From positions 1 through 57,782 of the forward strand of contig CAJMLL010000011.1 in the NCBI GenBank assembly GCA_905214225.1: a stretch of DNA of 57,782 nt, read 5' to 3'. Below the pieces are notes generated by a model, which did not search any database, was not told the DNA's origin, and saw only the letters and a list, made by a program, of their open reading frames with translations. Origin of the DNA: an uncultured bacterium (GTDB lineage: Bacteria > Bacillota > Clostridia > Peptostreptococcales > Anaerovoracaceae). Each line of letters begins with the position of its first letter. Within the stretch, counting starts at the first letter, position 1. The position numbers and the translations under genes were made by a program. Positions 1 to 10,691 of this stretch are shown in pieces.

Positions 1-130
1 CAGGCATCTCGTCCAGGCATCTCGTCCAGGCATCTCGTCCAGGCATCTCGTCCAGGCATCTCGTCCAGCCACCTCATCCATACACCTCGCCCAGCCAGCT
101 CATCCATACACCTCGCCCAGCCAGCTCGCC
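1..130. repeat. 13-bp tandem repeat array at window edge
   Basis: Ten consecutive 13-bp units fill the first 130 bases. The first five (1-65) are identical copies of CAGGCATCTCGTC. The last five diverge and alternate between CAGCCASCTCRYC-like and CATACACCTCGCC units, giving a 26-bp higher-order period. The array probably continues leftward out of the window. Because 13 is not a multiple of three, any translation would repeat every 13 residues. The minus strand is free of stop codons through the array, so it could be the end of a repetitive coding region, but no start or homology is visible. Confidence 0.9.
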
Positions 131-511
131 CTGGCTGCCAGCGCTGACCTGCATTTCTCCACTCTATTTTCGCACAGAACTCACAGAATCTTCCGCAGAA
201 AAAGCTCTTTAACGCTGAAAATGCTGTTATACTGAAGATCATCACAAACAAAAGCATACGATATTTAACACAGGAAACAGGAATCGGCGGGGAAGGCCGC
301 AGAAAGCAGACAAACTAAGTGCTGCAGCCGCCGTACAGAGGCGGGTACTGACTAGCTGCTGCCTGGCTGCCCGGGAACGGACGAAAACAAGTGGACGCAG
401 TAATACAGAGAAACACCGATGCAGCCCGGAAAACAGACAGCTGCAGTGAAAAGTCCGGGCAAAAGCAGCCGCCCCGCGGATCACCGATATATAGATTGGA
501 GACAGATTATT
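131..511. other. Non-coding leader before the two-component system
   Basis: No convincing gene lies here. An extended -10 (TGTTATACT, 225-233) would give a 5' untranslated region of roughly 270 bases before the response regulator. GC-rich short inverted repeats occur around 320-360. A minus-strand open frame at 242-484 is rich in Leu, Ser and Cys and has no ribosome site or family resemblance, so I do not call it. Confidence 0.5.
225..233 (+). promoter_or_regulatory. Candidate extended -10 promoter of two-component operon
   Basis: TGTTATACT matches the TGn-TATAAT extended -10 form with one mismatch. No good -35 is visible 17 bases upstream, which is tolerated for extended -10 promoters. Confidence 0.35.
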
Positions 512-1186
512 ATGAGACTTCTTCTTGCGGAAGATGAAAAATCACTTTCAAAAGCACTGGTAAAACTTCTGGAACATGAGAAATACGCCGTGGACCCGGT
601 TTACAACGGGCAGGACGCGCTGGAATACCTGCAGTCCGGAAATTACGACGCGGCCGTTTTAGACATCATGATGCCGAAGATGGACGGCCTCACAGTCCTG
701 AAGGAAATCCGGAAGGAGGGAAATTCCATTCCGATCCTGCTTCTGACCGCAAAAGGTGAAGTCGAGGACCGTGTCATCGGCCTGGACAGCGGCGCAAACG
801 ACTACCTTCCAAAGCCCTTCAATTTTAAGGAACTGATGGCAAGAATCCGCGCGATGACCAGGACCCAGCCCACGGCCGACAACGTCCGCCTGCGTTTTGA
901 AGACCTGATGCTGGACCGCTCCAGCTTTGAAATCAAGACGGAGACCGGATCCATGCGTTTAAGCAGCAAGGAGTTCCAGCTCATGGAATTCCTGATGACC
1001 AACCCCGGAAGACCGATTTCTTCCAAGCGTCTGTTTGAAAAAATCTGGGGGACGGACAGTGAGTCCGACATCAACGTCGTATGGGTCTACATCTCCTACT
1101 TACGGCGCAAACTCAAGGCTTTGAATGCCGCCGTCGAAATCCAGTCCATCCGCAATGAGGGCTATCTGCTCAGAAAGGGAGAATAA
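512..1186 (+). CDS. OmpR/PhoB-family response regulator
   Basis: A 224-residue DNA-binding response regulator of a two-component system. The receiver domain (about 1-115) has the acidic pair E7/D8, the phosphoacceptor D51 in VLDIMMPKMDG, the switch Thr in LLTAKG and the conserved Lys in LPKPF. A winged-helix effector domain (about 125-222) ends with the family signature of the recognition helix and wing (VWVYISYLRRKL, IRNEGYLL). The start at 512 follows a GGAG-type site and matches the family N-terminus; an upstream in-frame ATG at 419 would add about 31 residues with no homology. Its kinase follows 2 bases downstream, so the two are one operon. The signal is unknown. Confidence 0.92.
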   Translation: MRLLLAEDEKSLSKALVKLLEHEKYAVDPVYNGQDALEYLQSGNYDAAVLDIMMPKMDGLTVLKEIRKEGNSIPILLLTAKGEVEDRVIGLDSGANDYLPKPFNFKELMARIRAMTRTQPTADNVRLRFEDLMLDRSSFEIKTETGSMRLSSKEFQLMEFLMTNPGRPISSKRLFEKIWGTDSESDINVVWVYISYLRRKLKALNAAVEIQSIRNEGYLLRKGE

Positions 1187-1188
1187 CC

Positions 1189-2415
1189 ATGATTCGCCGT
1201 CTTCGCGTCCGTTTTATCGCAATTGCCATCCTGGCGATGTTTCTGGTGCTGTTTGTCATCATCAGCGCAGCCAACATCATTAACTATCACCGGATTTCCT
1301 CTCAGGCAGACAGTATTCTGACCATGATTTCTGAAAACCAGGGACAGATTCCCACGGATTCCGAGCAGTTCACCCAGAAGAAAAACGGCATGAATCGGGA
1401 AACGCCCTTCGAATCCCGCTACTTCTCCGTAATTCTGGAAAAATCCGGAAAGACGTTTTCCATCAATACCAGACAGATTGCATCGGTAAATAAGAAGCAG
1501 GCGGCCCGTTACGCGAAAACCATCATGAAGTCCGGGCACACGACCGGTTTCTATAAAAACTACCGCTTCATGGTCACGAAGACCGGAAGTGGCCAGACAG
1601 CCGTGTACTTCCTGGACTGCGGGCGGTCGCTGGACAATTTCAAGGATTTTCTGACCGACAGTTTTCTTGTTTCCCTTGCGGGTCTTGCAGCCGTTTTCGT
1701 TCTGATTCTCCTTTTGTCGAAAATGGCAATGCAGCCGGTCTACGAGAGCTACAAGCGGCAGAGGCGCTTCATCACGGACGCGGGACATGAGATCAAGACG
1801 CCGCTTACGGTCATCGATGCGGATCTTGCGGTTCTGGAAATGGAAAACGGGGAGAATGAGTGGTGCAGCGACATCCACAAGCAGGTCGGGCGCCTGACCG
1901 ATCTGACGAACCACCTGATTCAGCTGTCCAAGCTGGAAGAGGCATCTCCGGAGGACCTGCAGAACTGGGCGGAGATGGACCTTTCCTCCAGCGTTCAGGA
2001 AATGGCGGAGTCTTTTCAGAACCGGACAAAGGTTGAACGCAAGGAGTTCAGCCTGGACATCCAACCGGGAATCCGTTACTTCGGCGACGAGAAGGTCCTG
2101 AAGGAACTGACTTCCATTCTTCTTGACAACGCGATAAAATATTCTCCGGAAGACGGAAAAATCGCACTTTCACTGAAAAAGAAAAAGAAAGACATTTTCC
2201 TGACGGTGGAGAACACGACAAATCCGCTGAATACCAGCGATTTAGAGCATTTGTTCGACCGTTTCTACCGGGATGACGCTTCGCATAATGCGGAGACCGG
2301 TGGATACGGAATCGGACTTTCCATCGCAAAAGCGGCCGCGGAGATGCACCACGGGAAGATCACGGCTTCTTCTGAGGACGGCCATTCGCTGAAAATGACG
2401 GTTCTCCTGCGCTGA
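1189..2415 (+). CDS. Sensor histidine kinase of the two-component pair
   Basis: A 408-residue membrane sensor kinase. It has one membrane segment near residues 9-28, an extracytoplasmic region of about 125 residues without a recognisable ligand domain, and a second membrane segment near 158-177. The dimerisation helix carries the phosphorylated His200 (DAGHEIKTPL). The ATPase domain shows the N box (LLDNAIKYS), an F-type box (LFDRFYR) and the G2 box (GYGIGLSIAK). The G1 position reads VENTTNPL rather than the usual DxGxG, a degenerate form seen in many Firmicute kinases. It starts 2 bases after the regulator stop with a GGGAGA site inside the regulator's end. Confidence 0.92.
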   Translation: MIRRLRVRFIAIAILAMFLVLFVIISAANIINYHRISSQADSILTMISENQGQIPTDSEQFTQKKNGMNRETPFESRYFSVILEKSGKTFSINTRQIASVNKKQAARYAKTIMKSGHTTGFYKNYRFMVTKTGSGQTAVYFLDCGRSLDNFKDFLTDSFLVSLAGLAAVFVLILLLSKMAMQPVYESYKRQRRFITDAGHEIKTPLTVIDADLAVLEMENGENEWCSDIHKQVGRLTDLTNHLIQLSKLEEASPEDLQNWAEMDLSSSVQEMAESFQNRTKVERKEFSLDIQPGIRYFGDEKVLKELTSILLDNAIKYSPEDGKIALSLKKKKKDIFLTVENTTNPLNTSDLEHLFDRFYRDDASHNAETGGYGIGLSIAKAAAEMHHGKITASSEDGHSLKMTVLLR

Positions 2416-2622
2416 AAGAACGGGGCAGGGCAGAAGGCCAGGGACAAAATACTGGAAAGGCAGAGCACACCTGAAAGACCGGCCGCAGCAGACGGACAGG
2501 GCACAGCGGAAGGACAGCCGCAGCAGGGGAATCCCCCTGGCGGGTGTTTTTTGCCGGATCCGCGGAATTGGTGAATCGACTGTAATACAATCGTTATATA
2601 TATTGAAAACAGGGAGGACATG

Positions 2623-3678
2623 ATGACATTAGGCAGAGAAAAAATTCATTTTCTGAACACGCCGACGCCTCTTGAACGGATGGACCGCGTATCGGAGGAC
2701 CTCGGCATTGAATTCTGGATGAAGAGGGACGATCTGACCAATCTGGGCACGGGCGGAAATAAGCTGCGCAAGCTGGAGTATTTCCTGAAGGACGCGCTGG
2801 ACCAACAGGCAACCATGCTTCTGACGGTAGGCGGCGCACAGACCAACCACGGACGCCTGACCGCCGCTGCAGCCGCGAAATTCGGCCTGAAATCGGCGAT
2901 CGTCACAGTGGATGAATATCCGGGCGAACTGTCCGCAAATCTGCTTCTGGACGGCATTATGGACTGTCACGTCTATCTGGTGCATCAGAAGGAAGGGGAG
3001 GATGCCGACGAACTTCTGGATGAGGCTGTCGCGAAAGTCACGGCAGAATGGGAAGCAAAGGGTGAGAAGGTCTATTACATTCCGATGGGCGGTTCTAATG
3101 AACTTGGCGCGCTGGGATATTACGACTGCGCCCTGGAGCTCGACCAGCAGATTCAGGAAAAGCAGCTGAAAAATCCGCACCTCATCGTCACTGCGGGAAG
3201 TCTGGGAACCTACACCGGCCTGGCCGCGGCCATCGCCAATGAGCACCTCTCCATGAAGCTGTCCGGAATTTCCGTCCTGCCGTTTAAAGGCGCTGACAGC
3301 GAAGAAAAACGTAAAAACGGACAGAAGGACGCAAAAGCGTATTACGACCGTCTGAAGGCATATTACGGCCTTTCAGAGGATATTCCTGAAGAGGACTTCG
3401 ATCTGATTACCGAATATGACGGCGGCGCCTACAACAATCCGCTGAAAAGCGTCCGCGAGGCGATGTATTACCTGGCAAGGAAAGAGGGCATCATCACCGA
3501 TCCATGCTACACCGGAAAGACCTTCTCCGGCCTGGTCTCCATGGCAAAAAAGGGCCTCTTCAAGGGAGAAACGGTCATTATGATCCACACGGGCGGAATT
3601 CCGGGAATTTACACAAAGCATCACCGCGTGGAGATGGAAAAGGAACTGATTGACCACATTCATATTCTGAATCAGTAA
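2623..3678 (+). CDS. dcyD: D-cysteine desulfhydrase / ACC deaminase-family PLP enzyme
   Basis: A fold-type II PLP enzyme of 351 residues in the D-cysteine desulfhydrase/1-aminocyclopropane-1-carboxylate deaminase family. D-cysteine desulfhydrase converts D-cysteine to pyruvate, sulfide and ammonia. The PLP-binding lysine is K47 in GTGGNKLRKLEY. It is followed by the family motif VGGAQTNHGR, a phosphate-binding glycine stretch (TAGSLGTYTGL) and a C-terminal HTGGIPG. Start choice: two ATGs (2620, 2623) follow AGGGAGG. The second has the better 5-base spacing. D-cysteine is the likely substrate but sister activities cannot be excluded by eye. It stands alone with its own terminator. Confidence 0.85.
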   Translation: MTLGREKIHFLNTPTPLERMDRVSEDLGIEFWMKRDDLTNLGTGGNKLRKLEYFLKDALDQQATMLLTVGGAQTNHGRLTAAAAAKFGLKSAIVTVDEYPGELSANLLLDGIMDCHVYLVHQKEGEDADELLDEAVAKVTAEWEAKGEKVYYIPMGGSNELGALGYYDCALELDQQIQEKQLKNPHLIVTAGSLGTYTGLAAAIANEHLSMKLSGISVLPFKGADSEEKRKNGQKDAKAYYDRLKAYYGLSEDIPEEDFDLITEYDGGAYNNPLKSVREAMYYLARKEGIITDPCYTGKTFSGLVSMAKKGLFKGETVIMIHTGGIPGIYTKHHRVEMEKELIDHIHILNQ

Positions 3679-3680
3679 CA

Positions 3681-3730
3681 AAAGAAATTCCGATATCAGC
3701 TGAATCCGGGCTGAATCGGAATTTCTTTCA
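3681..3730 (+). terminator. Rho-independent terminator after dcyD
   Basis: A perfect 14-bp stem pairs 3681-3694 (AAAGAAATTCCGAT) with 3715-3728. The loop contains a smaller CAGC/GCTG helix. The 3' arm ends in TTTCTTTCATTT. Confidence 0.85.
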
Positions 3731-4017
3731 TTTCAGGTCAGGCGATTCTCCGATGTTTTATTGTTCCTGTCGGAGGATCTGCCTTTTAGTGGTATTTTCC
3801 GACGTTTCCGGCTGCCGGCAACATGGTTTCATCACAATCCCCCTTCAGAATTCCACAGATCCTTCACGGCTTTCTTTAAGTAGATTTAAAGTTCATCCGC
3901 TATGATAAAAACATCTTCAGAAAAGAATGCAGCGGGAAAATCCGAAACACGCGAGTATGCGCGCATGCGGCATTCTTCCCGAAGCCTCTGAAGACGAAAA
4001 AGGAGGTTGTGAAAGCA
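3731..4017. other. Leader region of the alarmone synthetase gene with long inverted repeat
   Basis: No gene is visible. A -10-like TATGAT lies at 3901-3906. Two arms at about 3911-3926 (CTTCAGAAAAGAATGC) and 3969-3992 can pair as an interrupted hairpin: GCATTCTT and TCTGAAG complement the first arm. The hairpin ends about 8 bases before the AGGAGG at 4001-4006. It could be a leader structure controlling translation; this is inference. Confidence 0.45.
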
Positions 4018-4713
4018 ATGACACTGATTTATACAGGAAAAGGAAACAAGACGACAGGAATCGTCAGTGATACTGAAATATTCTACGGAAAATATTATTC
4101 CACATTAAAAGAAACGGAGGAATGGCTGGTAGACACGATCCGCCGCCATGCAAAGGAAACCCAGACTGCGGACGATATGCAGCAGATTCAGTACTGCAGC
4201 AGCAGAATCAAGTCGGCGGGAAGTATGATCGGAAAGCTGCAGAAAAGAGGACTGAAGCCGGATGCGGAGAATGCGCTCAGTGAAATTCACGATGCCGTCG
4301 GCGTCCGCATCATCTGTCCGTTCAATGATGATATCTACACCGCCGCGGAGTGGCTGAGAAGCATTCCGGGAATCCGGACTGTCCAGTTGAAGGATTATGT
4401 CAGACATCCCAAGGCCAGCGGATACCGGAGCTATCACATGATCCTCTTCATCCCGAAGAGGCATGACGGCCAGATCTGCGGCGGGAGATACCAGGGTGAA
4501 GAGGGCGTTTTCGCGGAGGTGCAGATCCGCACCATCGCCATGGATTTCTGGGCCTGCCTGGACCACCAGCTCAGCTATAAGAAGGACAACAGCTCGAGTC
4601 AGGAACTTCTGCGTGCCGAGCTGAAAAGCTGCGCGGATGAAATCACGTCCGTTGACCTTTCGATGCAGACGTTAAGAGACCTGATCCGCACGAGCAGTGA
4701 AATGAGCGCATAG
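4018..4713 (+). CDS. Small alarmone synthetase, (p)ppGpp synthase of RelQ/RelP type
   Basis: A 231-residue single-domain GTP pyrophosphokinase with a RelA/SpoT synthetase fold but no HD hydrolase, TGS or ACT domain. It would transfer pyrophosphate from ATP to GTP or GDP. Family motifs visible: SRIKSAGSMIGKL, HDAVGVRIICPF, the nucleotide-contacting GYRSYHM, and AEVQIRTIAMDFWACLDHQL. Start choice: AGGAGG at 4001-4006 is only 2 bases from a GTG at 4009 but 11 from ATG 4018, so ATG is preferred; both are possible. It is monocistronic, with a hairpin-forming leader and a terminator shared with the convergent sigma gene. Confidence 0.87.
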   Translation: MTLIYTGKGNKTTGIVSDTEIFYGKYYSTLKETEEWLVDTIRRHAKETQTADDMQQIQYCSSRIKSAGSMIGKLQKRGLKPDAENALSEIHDAVGVRIICPFNDDIYTAAEWLRSIPGIRTVQLKDYVRHPKASGYRSYHMILFIPKRHDGQICGGRYQGEEGVFAEVQIRTIAMDFWACLDHQLSYKKDNSSSQELLRAELKSCADEITSVDLSMQTLRDLIRTSSEMSA

Positions 4714-4780
4714 CAGCACACAGACATATAGCTGCACGCAGACACATAAGCATAAAGATAAAAAACAGCTCCTGAAACGA

Positions 4781-4825
4781 AGAAAGCGTCGGCAGGGATG
4801 AACCACTTGCCGGCGCTTTCTTTAT
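4781..4825. terminator. Bidirectional terminator between alarmone synthetase and sigma factor
   Basis: A 14-bp stem pairs AGAAAGCGTCGGCA (4781-4794) with TGCCGGCGCTTTCT (4808-4821), with one G-T pair. A T-rich side lies to the right and A-rich sequence to the left, so it can serve both convergent genes. Confidence 0.75.
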
Positions 4826-4845
4826 GTATATACGGTTTTTACTCT

Positions 4846-5583
4846 CTATTTTCGGTGCAGTTCTTCACGGAACTGTTTGATGATATTTCTTTCTGCTCTG
4901 GAAATGGTCATCTGCGACACACCGAGCGTCTTTGCAATTGAAGACTGTGAACGGTTGAAAATAAAGCGTTCACGGAAGATGTACTTATTCTGGTCACTGA
5001 GCTTCTCCAGCACAGTATCGATAATATCTGCCATTTCCACCCGGTCGAATCCTTTTTCATCGAATCCGGTGTATTTTTCCAGAAATGCGCTTTCTCCATC
5101 TTCACCGGCATCTTCAAAGGTCTTGTCCAGGGAATAGGTTCCGTATGCCTGGGAACCTTCCATGGATTCAATAATCTGCTCTTCCGGAAAACCTGTGTAT
5201 TCCGCGATTTCCGGAATTGTCGGCTGTTTATGATTCTTACTGTACAGCTCTTCCTTGGCCTTCTGGACTTTTGAGGCGATTTCCTTCAGACGGCGCGGAA
5301 CCTTGAGGCTCCACTGTTTATCGCGGAAATACTTCTTGATCTCGCCCAGAATCGTCGGCGTCGCAAAGGAACTGAACTCAAACCCTCTGGAAGGGTCAAA
5401 ACGTTCTACTGCCTGAACCAGAGCAAGCGCTCCTACCTGATATAAATCGTCGTAATCCACGCCTTTATTCAGGTATTTGCGGATGAGAATGTCGACCATA
5501 TAAAGATGACTCTCCACCAATTCATTCCGTTTTTCAATTGTCGGGTTTTCTTTATATTTGACAAACTCTTGCAGATCGGACAT
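4846..5583 (-). CDS. RNA polymerase sigma factor, SigB/SigF/SigG subfamily
   Basis: A 245-residue sigma-70 family factor with region 2 (DYDDLYQVGALALVQAVERFDP, then GFEFSSFATPTILGEIKKYFRD), region 3 and region 4 with its helix-turn-helix (QSSIAKTLGVSQMTISRAE). There is no region 1.1. These features place it in the stress/forespore subfamily that recognises GTTT-n13-GGGTAT promoters. The gene directly upstream is its probable anti-sigma factor; only one base separates that stop codon from this ATG, so the two are translationally coupled. No sporulation neighbours are present, so a general stress-type role is more likely than sigma-F, but this is inference. Confidence 0.88.
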   Translation of the reverse strand: MSDLQEFVKYKENPTIEKRNELVESHLYMVDILIRKYLNKGVDYDDLYQVGALALVQAVERFDPSRGFEFSSFATPTILGEIKKYFRDKQWSLKVPRRLKEIASKVQKAKEELYSKNHKQPTIPEIAEYTGFPEEQIIESMEGSQAYGTYSLDKTFEDAGEDGESAFLEKYTGFDEKGFDRVEMADIIDTVLEKLSDQNKYIFRERFIFNRSQSSIAKTLGVSQMTISRAERNIIKQFREELHRK

Positions 5584-5584
5584 A

Positions 5585-5983
5585 TTACACTCTTTTCGTC
5601 ATTGTAATTCGTTTTCTGCCCTCTTCATCTTTGTCGAATGTCACATCATTCATCAGAGACTTGATGACAAAAACACCTACGTCTCCCTCCTGCGGACACT
5701 TACGGCAAGGAGGATTCAGCTTCGCAAGCGTATGCTTGCTGCAATCGTCTTTTACGATGATATCTATTTTACCTTTTTCTACGTCGCAGTCAACTTCATA
5801 TTGATCGGAAAATCCGCTGAAGCCGTGGCAGGATACATTCTTGCACGCTTCGCAGACTGCAGTCTTTATATCTTCCGCAGCATCCAGATCAAAACCTGCC
5901 GTTGTGGCAATAGATGTGATGGCAAGCCGTACCATTGTCAGGTATTCTGGTTTTCCCGGGATGATAAATTTAATATGATCCAT
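5585..5983 (-). CDS. Anti-sigma factor, RsbW/SpoIIAB-type GHKL kinase
   Basis: A 132-residue serine kinase-type anti-sigma factor. The N box is EDIKTAVCEACKNVSCHG and the glycine-containing nucleotide segment is EGDVGVFVIKSLMNDV. Family members hold the sigma factor and phosphorylate an STAS anti-anti-sigma protein. The start at 5983 has GAGGGG seven bases upstream; an earlier ATG at 6007 lacks a ribosome site. No RsbV/SpoIIAA gene is adjacent, so the partner must be encoded elsewhere or be absent. An unusual CRKC pair lies just before the glycine box. Confidence 0.85.
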   Translation of the reverse strand: MDHIKFIIPGKPEYLTMVRLAITSIATTAGFDLDAAEDIKTAVCEACKNVSCHGFSGFSDQYEVDCDVEKGKIDIIVKDDCSKHTLAKLNPPCRKCPQEGDVGVFVIKSLMNDVTFDKDEEGRKRITMTKRV

Positions 5984-6014
5984 TGATTTACCCCTCATAC
6001 TTTCCATTCGTTCT

Positions 6015-6033
6015 CATGCGGATTATCCGCATG
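6015..6033. promoter_or_regulatory. Palindrome in the leader of the anti-sigma/sigma operon
   Basis: CATGCGGA-TTA-TCCGCATG is a perfect 19-base inverted repeat just downstream of the candidate promoter of the leftward anti-sigma gene. Its core CGGATTATCCG recurs at 54009-54019. It may be an operator or a leader hairpin. Confidence 0.45.
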
Positions 6034-6040
6034 ATTGTAT

Positions 6041-6066
6041 ATACCCAGTTTTTCAAAAAAACAACC
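6041..6066 (-). promoter_or_regulatory. Candidate sigma-B-type promoter of the anti-sigma/sigma operon
   Basis: On the minus strand GGTTGT (6066-6061), a 14-base spacer and GGGTAT (6046-6041) fit the sigma-B/F consensus GTTT-n12-15-GGGTAT, with an exact -10. It lies 58 bases before the anti-sigma ATG, which suggests autoregulation. Confidence 0.55.
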
Positions 6067-6079
6067 GGAAACATCAGAA

Positions 6080-6132
6080 GGGGACTGCCGTCTCTGGCGG
6101 CACACTGCTGTGCGTCAGAGACGGACGGCCCC
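6080..6132 (-). terminator. Strong hairpin after gyrA
   Basis: Positions 6080-6097 pair with 6115-6132 (GGGGCCGTCCGTCTCTG on the minus strand) in a stem of about 17 bp with two mismatches. The T-run comes only after a further 15-20 bases, so termination may be imperfect. Confidence 0.6.
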
Positions 6133-6168
6133 GCTGCTGACATTTATTTCCCGAATGAAAACCCGAGG

Positions 6169-8679
6169 TTAAAACTTCATGGTTTCCTGTTTCTCTGCTT
6201 CTGCGGCATCTTCTGCAGCGGCATTATCTGCCTCTGCCTTTTCGATGTCGTTTTCTCCGATTACCTTGGCCATAGCGACAATCTTGCTGTCGTCGTCAAC
6301 CTTCATAATCTTCACGCCCTGTGTAGCGCGGCTCAGGATGCTGACATCTGTCGCCTTGATGCGGATGACTACACCATCGGAATTGATCAGCATGACCTCA
6401 TCCTCGTCATTGACGCAGAGTGCGCCGATCAGATAGCCAGTCTTGTCGAAGCGGCTCTTGTCATAGGTCAGCATGCCTTTTCCGCCTCTGGTCTGGCGCT
6501 TGTAGTCACTGACGGCTGTTCGCTTTCCGTAGCCGTTTTCGGTAACCACCAGCAGTTTCTTTCCTCTGCCGACCAGATCCATGGAAACGACTTCATCATC
6601 GCCTTCCAGGTTGATTCCGCGTACACCTCTGGCATTTCTTCCCATCGGACGGACATCCTCTTCATTGAAGCGGATGGATTTTCCTTCACGGGTAACCAGA
6701 ATGACATCGTTATTTCCGGAGGAAACCTTGATGTCGATCAGCTGGTCTCCGTCCTTCAGACTGATGGCAATGATTCCGTTCTGACGGTGTGTGTCGAACA
6801 GATTCAGGGCTGTCTTCTTGATCACGCCTTTCTTTGTCACGGCAATCAGATAACGGTCTTCTGCCTCGAAGTTCTTCACCGGAATAACCGCGGTGATTCT
6901 CTCACGCTGCATCAGGTTCAGGAAATTGATCGCCGGGGTTCCTCTGGCCGTTCTGGACGCTTCCGGAACCTGGTAAGCCTTCATCTTGTACGCCTTTCCG
7001 GTGTTGGTGAAGAACATCAGCCAGTCGTGGGTGGAGGTCATGATCAGATCTTTCACGAAGTCGTTCTTTCTGGTGGTCAGGCCTGTAATGCCCTTGCCTC
7101 CGCGCTTCTGCGGCTTGTATGTGTCTGCCGGAACGCGCTTGATGTATCCCAGATGGGTGAGGGTGACGGCAACGGTCTCATCCTCGATCAGATCTTCTTC
7201 ATCCAGGTCATCGACATCGCGCTCGATCTTGGTACGGCGCTCGTCACCGTATTTTTCCTTGATTTCAAGCAGCTCGTCCTTGATGACGCCCATCAGCTTG
7301 GCATCGTCAGCCAGCAGGGAGTTATAGTAGGCGATCTTCTCCTGGAGTTCCTGATACTCTTTCTCGATCTTCTCGCGCTCCAGTCCCTGCAGACGGGCAA
7401 GACGCATGTCCAGAATTGCCTGGGCCTGGATCTCATCCAGTCCGAAACGCTCCATCAGACGTTCTTTTGCGTCGTTGTACGCGCTTCTGATGATGCGGAT
7501 GATTTCATCGATGTTGTCGATCGCGATGCGCAGTCCTTCCAGAATGTGCGCCCTTGCTTCTGCCTTTTTCAGGTCGAAGAGGGTTCTTCTGGTGACAACC
7601 TCTTTCTGGAACTTCAGGTACTCATGCAGGATCTCTTTCAGGTTGAGAAGCTGCGGCTGTCCATCGACCAGGGCGATCATGATGGCGCTGAAGTTCTGCT
7701 GCAGGGCAGTGTGCTTATACAGCTTGTTCAGCGTAATCTGCGGGTTGGCATCCCTCTTCAGCTCGATGACGATACGCATTCCTTCACGGTTGGACTCATC
7801 ACGGATTTCAGAGATTCCGTCGATGCTCTTATCCTTTACCAGTTCAGCGATGCGCTCGATCAGGCGGGCCTTATTGACCATGTACGGGATTTCCGTAACG
7901 ACGATCTGGGAGCGGCCTCTGCTGGTCTCCTGAATTTCACAGCAGGCTCTGACCTTGATCTTTCCCTGTCCGGTTCTGTATGCCTCGCGGATTCCAGATT
8001 TTCCCAGAATTCTGGCGCCGGTAGGGAAGTCCGGTCCCTTGATGATCGGAATCAGGTCATCGACAGACGCGTCTGGATGATCGATCAGATAGACGGTTGC
8101 GTCGATGGTGTCGCCCAGGTTGTGCGGCGGGATGTTGGTCGCCATTCCTACGGCAATTCCGTTGGAACCGTTGACCAGCAGGTTCGGGTAGCGGCTCGGC
8201 AGAACCACCGGCTCTTTTTCTTCTCCGTCGAAGTTCGGGACAAAATCAACCGTATCCTTGTCAATGTCTCTTAACATCTGCAAGGAGAAATGGCTCATTC
8301 TGGCCTCGGTATAACGCTGTGCCGCAGCGCTGTCTCCGTCGATGGATCCGAAGTTTCCGTGGCCGTCGACCAGCGGATAGCGCATGGAGAAATCCTGCGC
8401 CATACGGACCATGGCATCGTAAATGGAAGAATCGCCGTGCGGGTGATATTTACCCATAACCTCTCCGACAATTCTTGCCGACTTCTTATATGGTTTATCC
8501 GGCGTGACACCCAGCTGAGACATTCCGTACAGAATTCTTCTGTGCACCGGCTTCATGCCGTCGCGCACATCAGGAAGCGCACGTCCTACGATAACGCTCA
8601 TGGCGTAGTCGATGTAGGAGTTTTTCATCTCATCGTGGATCTCATGCCTGATTAATTTGCTGTCTTCTAAATTTTCCAC
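6169..8679 (-). CDS. gyrA: DNA gyrase subunit A
   Basis: The 836-residue breakage-reunion subunit of DNA gyrase, which introduces negative supercoils together with GyrB. The N-terminus has [26 protein letters not shown]. The active-site Tyr lies in [11 protein letters not shown]; the quinolone-region residues are in [11 protein letters not shown]. The C-terminal beta-pinwheel contains the GyrA box (QKRGGKGI) and repeated TR.G.(R/K) blades. The tail is rich in Glu and Ala. The start is GTG, placed by AGGAG six bases upstream; it follows gyrB by 23 bases. Confidence 0.98.
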   Translation of the reverse strand: MENLEDSKLIRHEIHDEMKNSYIDYAMSVIVGRALPDVRDGMKPVHRRILYGMSQLGVTPDKPYKKSARIVGEVMGKYHPHGDSSIYDAMVRMAQDFSMRYPLVDGHGNFGSIDGDSAAAQRYTEARMSHFSLQMLRDIDKDTVDFVPNFDGEEKEPVVLPSRYPNLLVNGSNGIAVGMATNIPPHNLGDTIDATVYLIDHPDASVDDLIPIIKGPDFPTGARILGKSGIREAYRTGQGKIKVRACCEIQETSRGRSQIVVTEIPYMVNKARLIERIAELVKDKSIDGISEIRDESNREGMRIVIELKRDANPQITLNKLYKHTALQQNFSAIMIALVDGQPQLLNLKEILHEYLKFQKEVVTRRTLFDLKKAEARAHILEGLRIAIDNIDEIIRIIRSAYNDAKERLMERFGLDEIQAQAILDMRLARLQGLEREKIEKEYQELQEKIAYYNSLLADDAKLMGVIKDELLEIKEKYGDERRTKIERDVDDLDEEDLIEDETVAVTLTHLGYIKRVPADTYKPQKRGGKGITGLTTRKNDFVKDLIMTSTHDWLMFFTNTGKAYKMKAYQVPEASRTARGTPAINFLNLMQRERITAVIPVKNFEAEDRYLIAVTKKGVIKKTALNLFDTHRQNGIIAISLKDGDQLIDIKVSSGNNDVILVTREGKSIRFNEEDVRPMGRNARGVRGINLEGDDEVVSMDLVGRGKKLLVVTENGYGKRTAVSDYKRQTRGGKGMLTYDKSRFDKTGYLIGALCVNDEDEVMLINSDGVVIRIKATDVSILSRATQGVKIMKVDDDSKIVAMAKVIGENDIEKAEADNAAAEDAAEAEKQETMKF

Positions 8680-8702
8680 CTGTTACTCCTTCTGCACTCT
8701 TT

Positions 8703-10640
<1,938 letters not shown>

Positions 10641-10654
10641 TCAATATTTCCTAT

Positions 10655-10688
10655 AAAAAAACGATCTGCGGAGCAATTTCCGCAGATC
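10655..10688 (-). terminator. Intrinsic terminator between recF and gyrB
   Basis: On the minus strand GATCTGCGGA (10688-10679) pairs perfectly with TCCGCAGATC (10672-10663) across a six-base loop and is followed by G and seven Ts. It sits only about 27 bases before the gyrB ATG. Confidence 0.88.
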
Positions 10689-10691
10689 TAT

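Noticed and set aside
1..130. CRISPR array
   Set aside because: The units are contiguous 13-mers without spacers and no cas gene is visible.
242..484. An 80-codon minus-strand frame before the response regulator
   Set aside because: Biased Leu/Ser/Cys/Arg content, no ribosome site, and overlap with the likely leader of the rightward operon.
4846..5983. Sporulation sigma-F operon (spoIIAB-sigF)
   Set aside because: spoIIAA is missing and no sporulation gene is in the window. The sequence alone does not separate sigma-F from sigma-B, so only the subfamily is called.
5983..8274. A 763-codon open frame on the plus strand opposite gyrA
   Set aside because: It mirrors gyrA codon structure, has no ribosome site and no recognisable domain. 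The same explains long frames opposite gyrB, recF, nhaC, alr, purA and the CoA-transferase.
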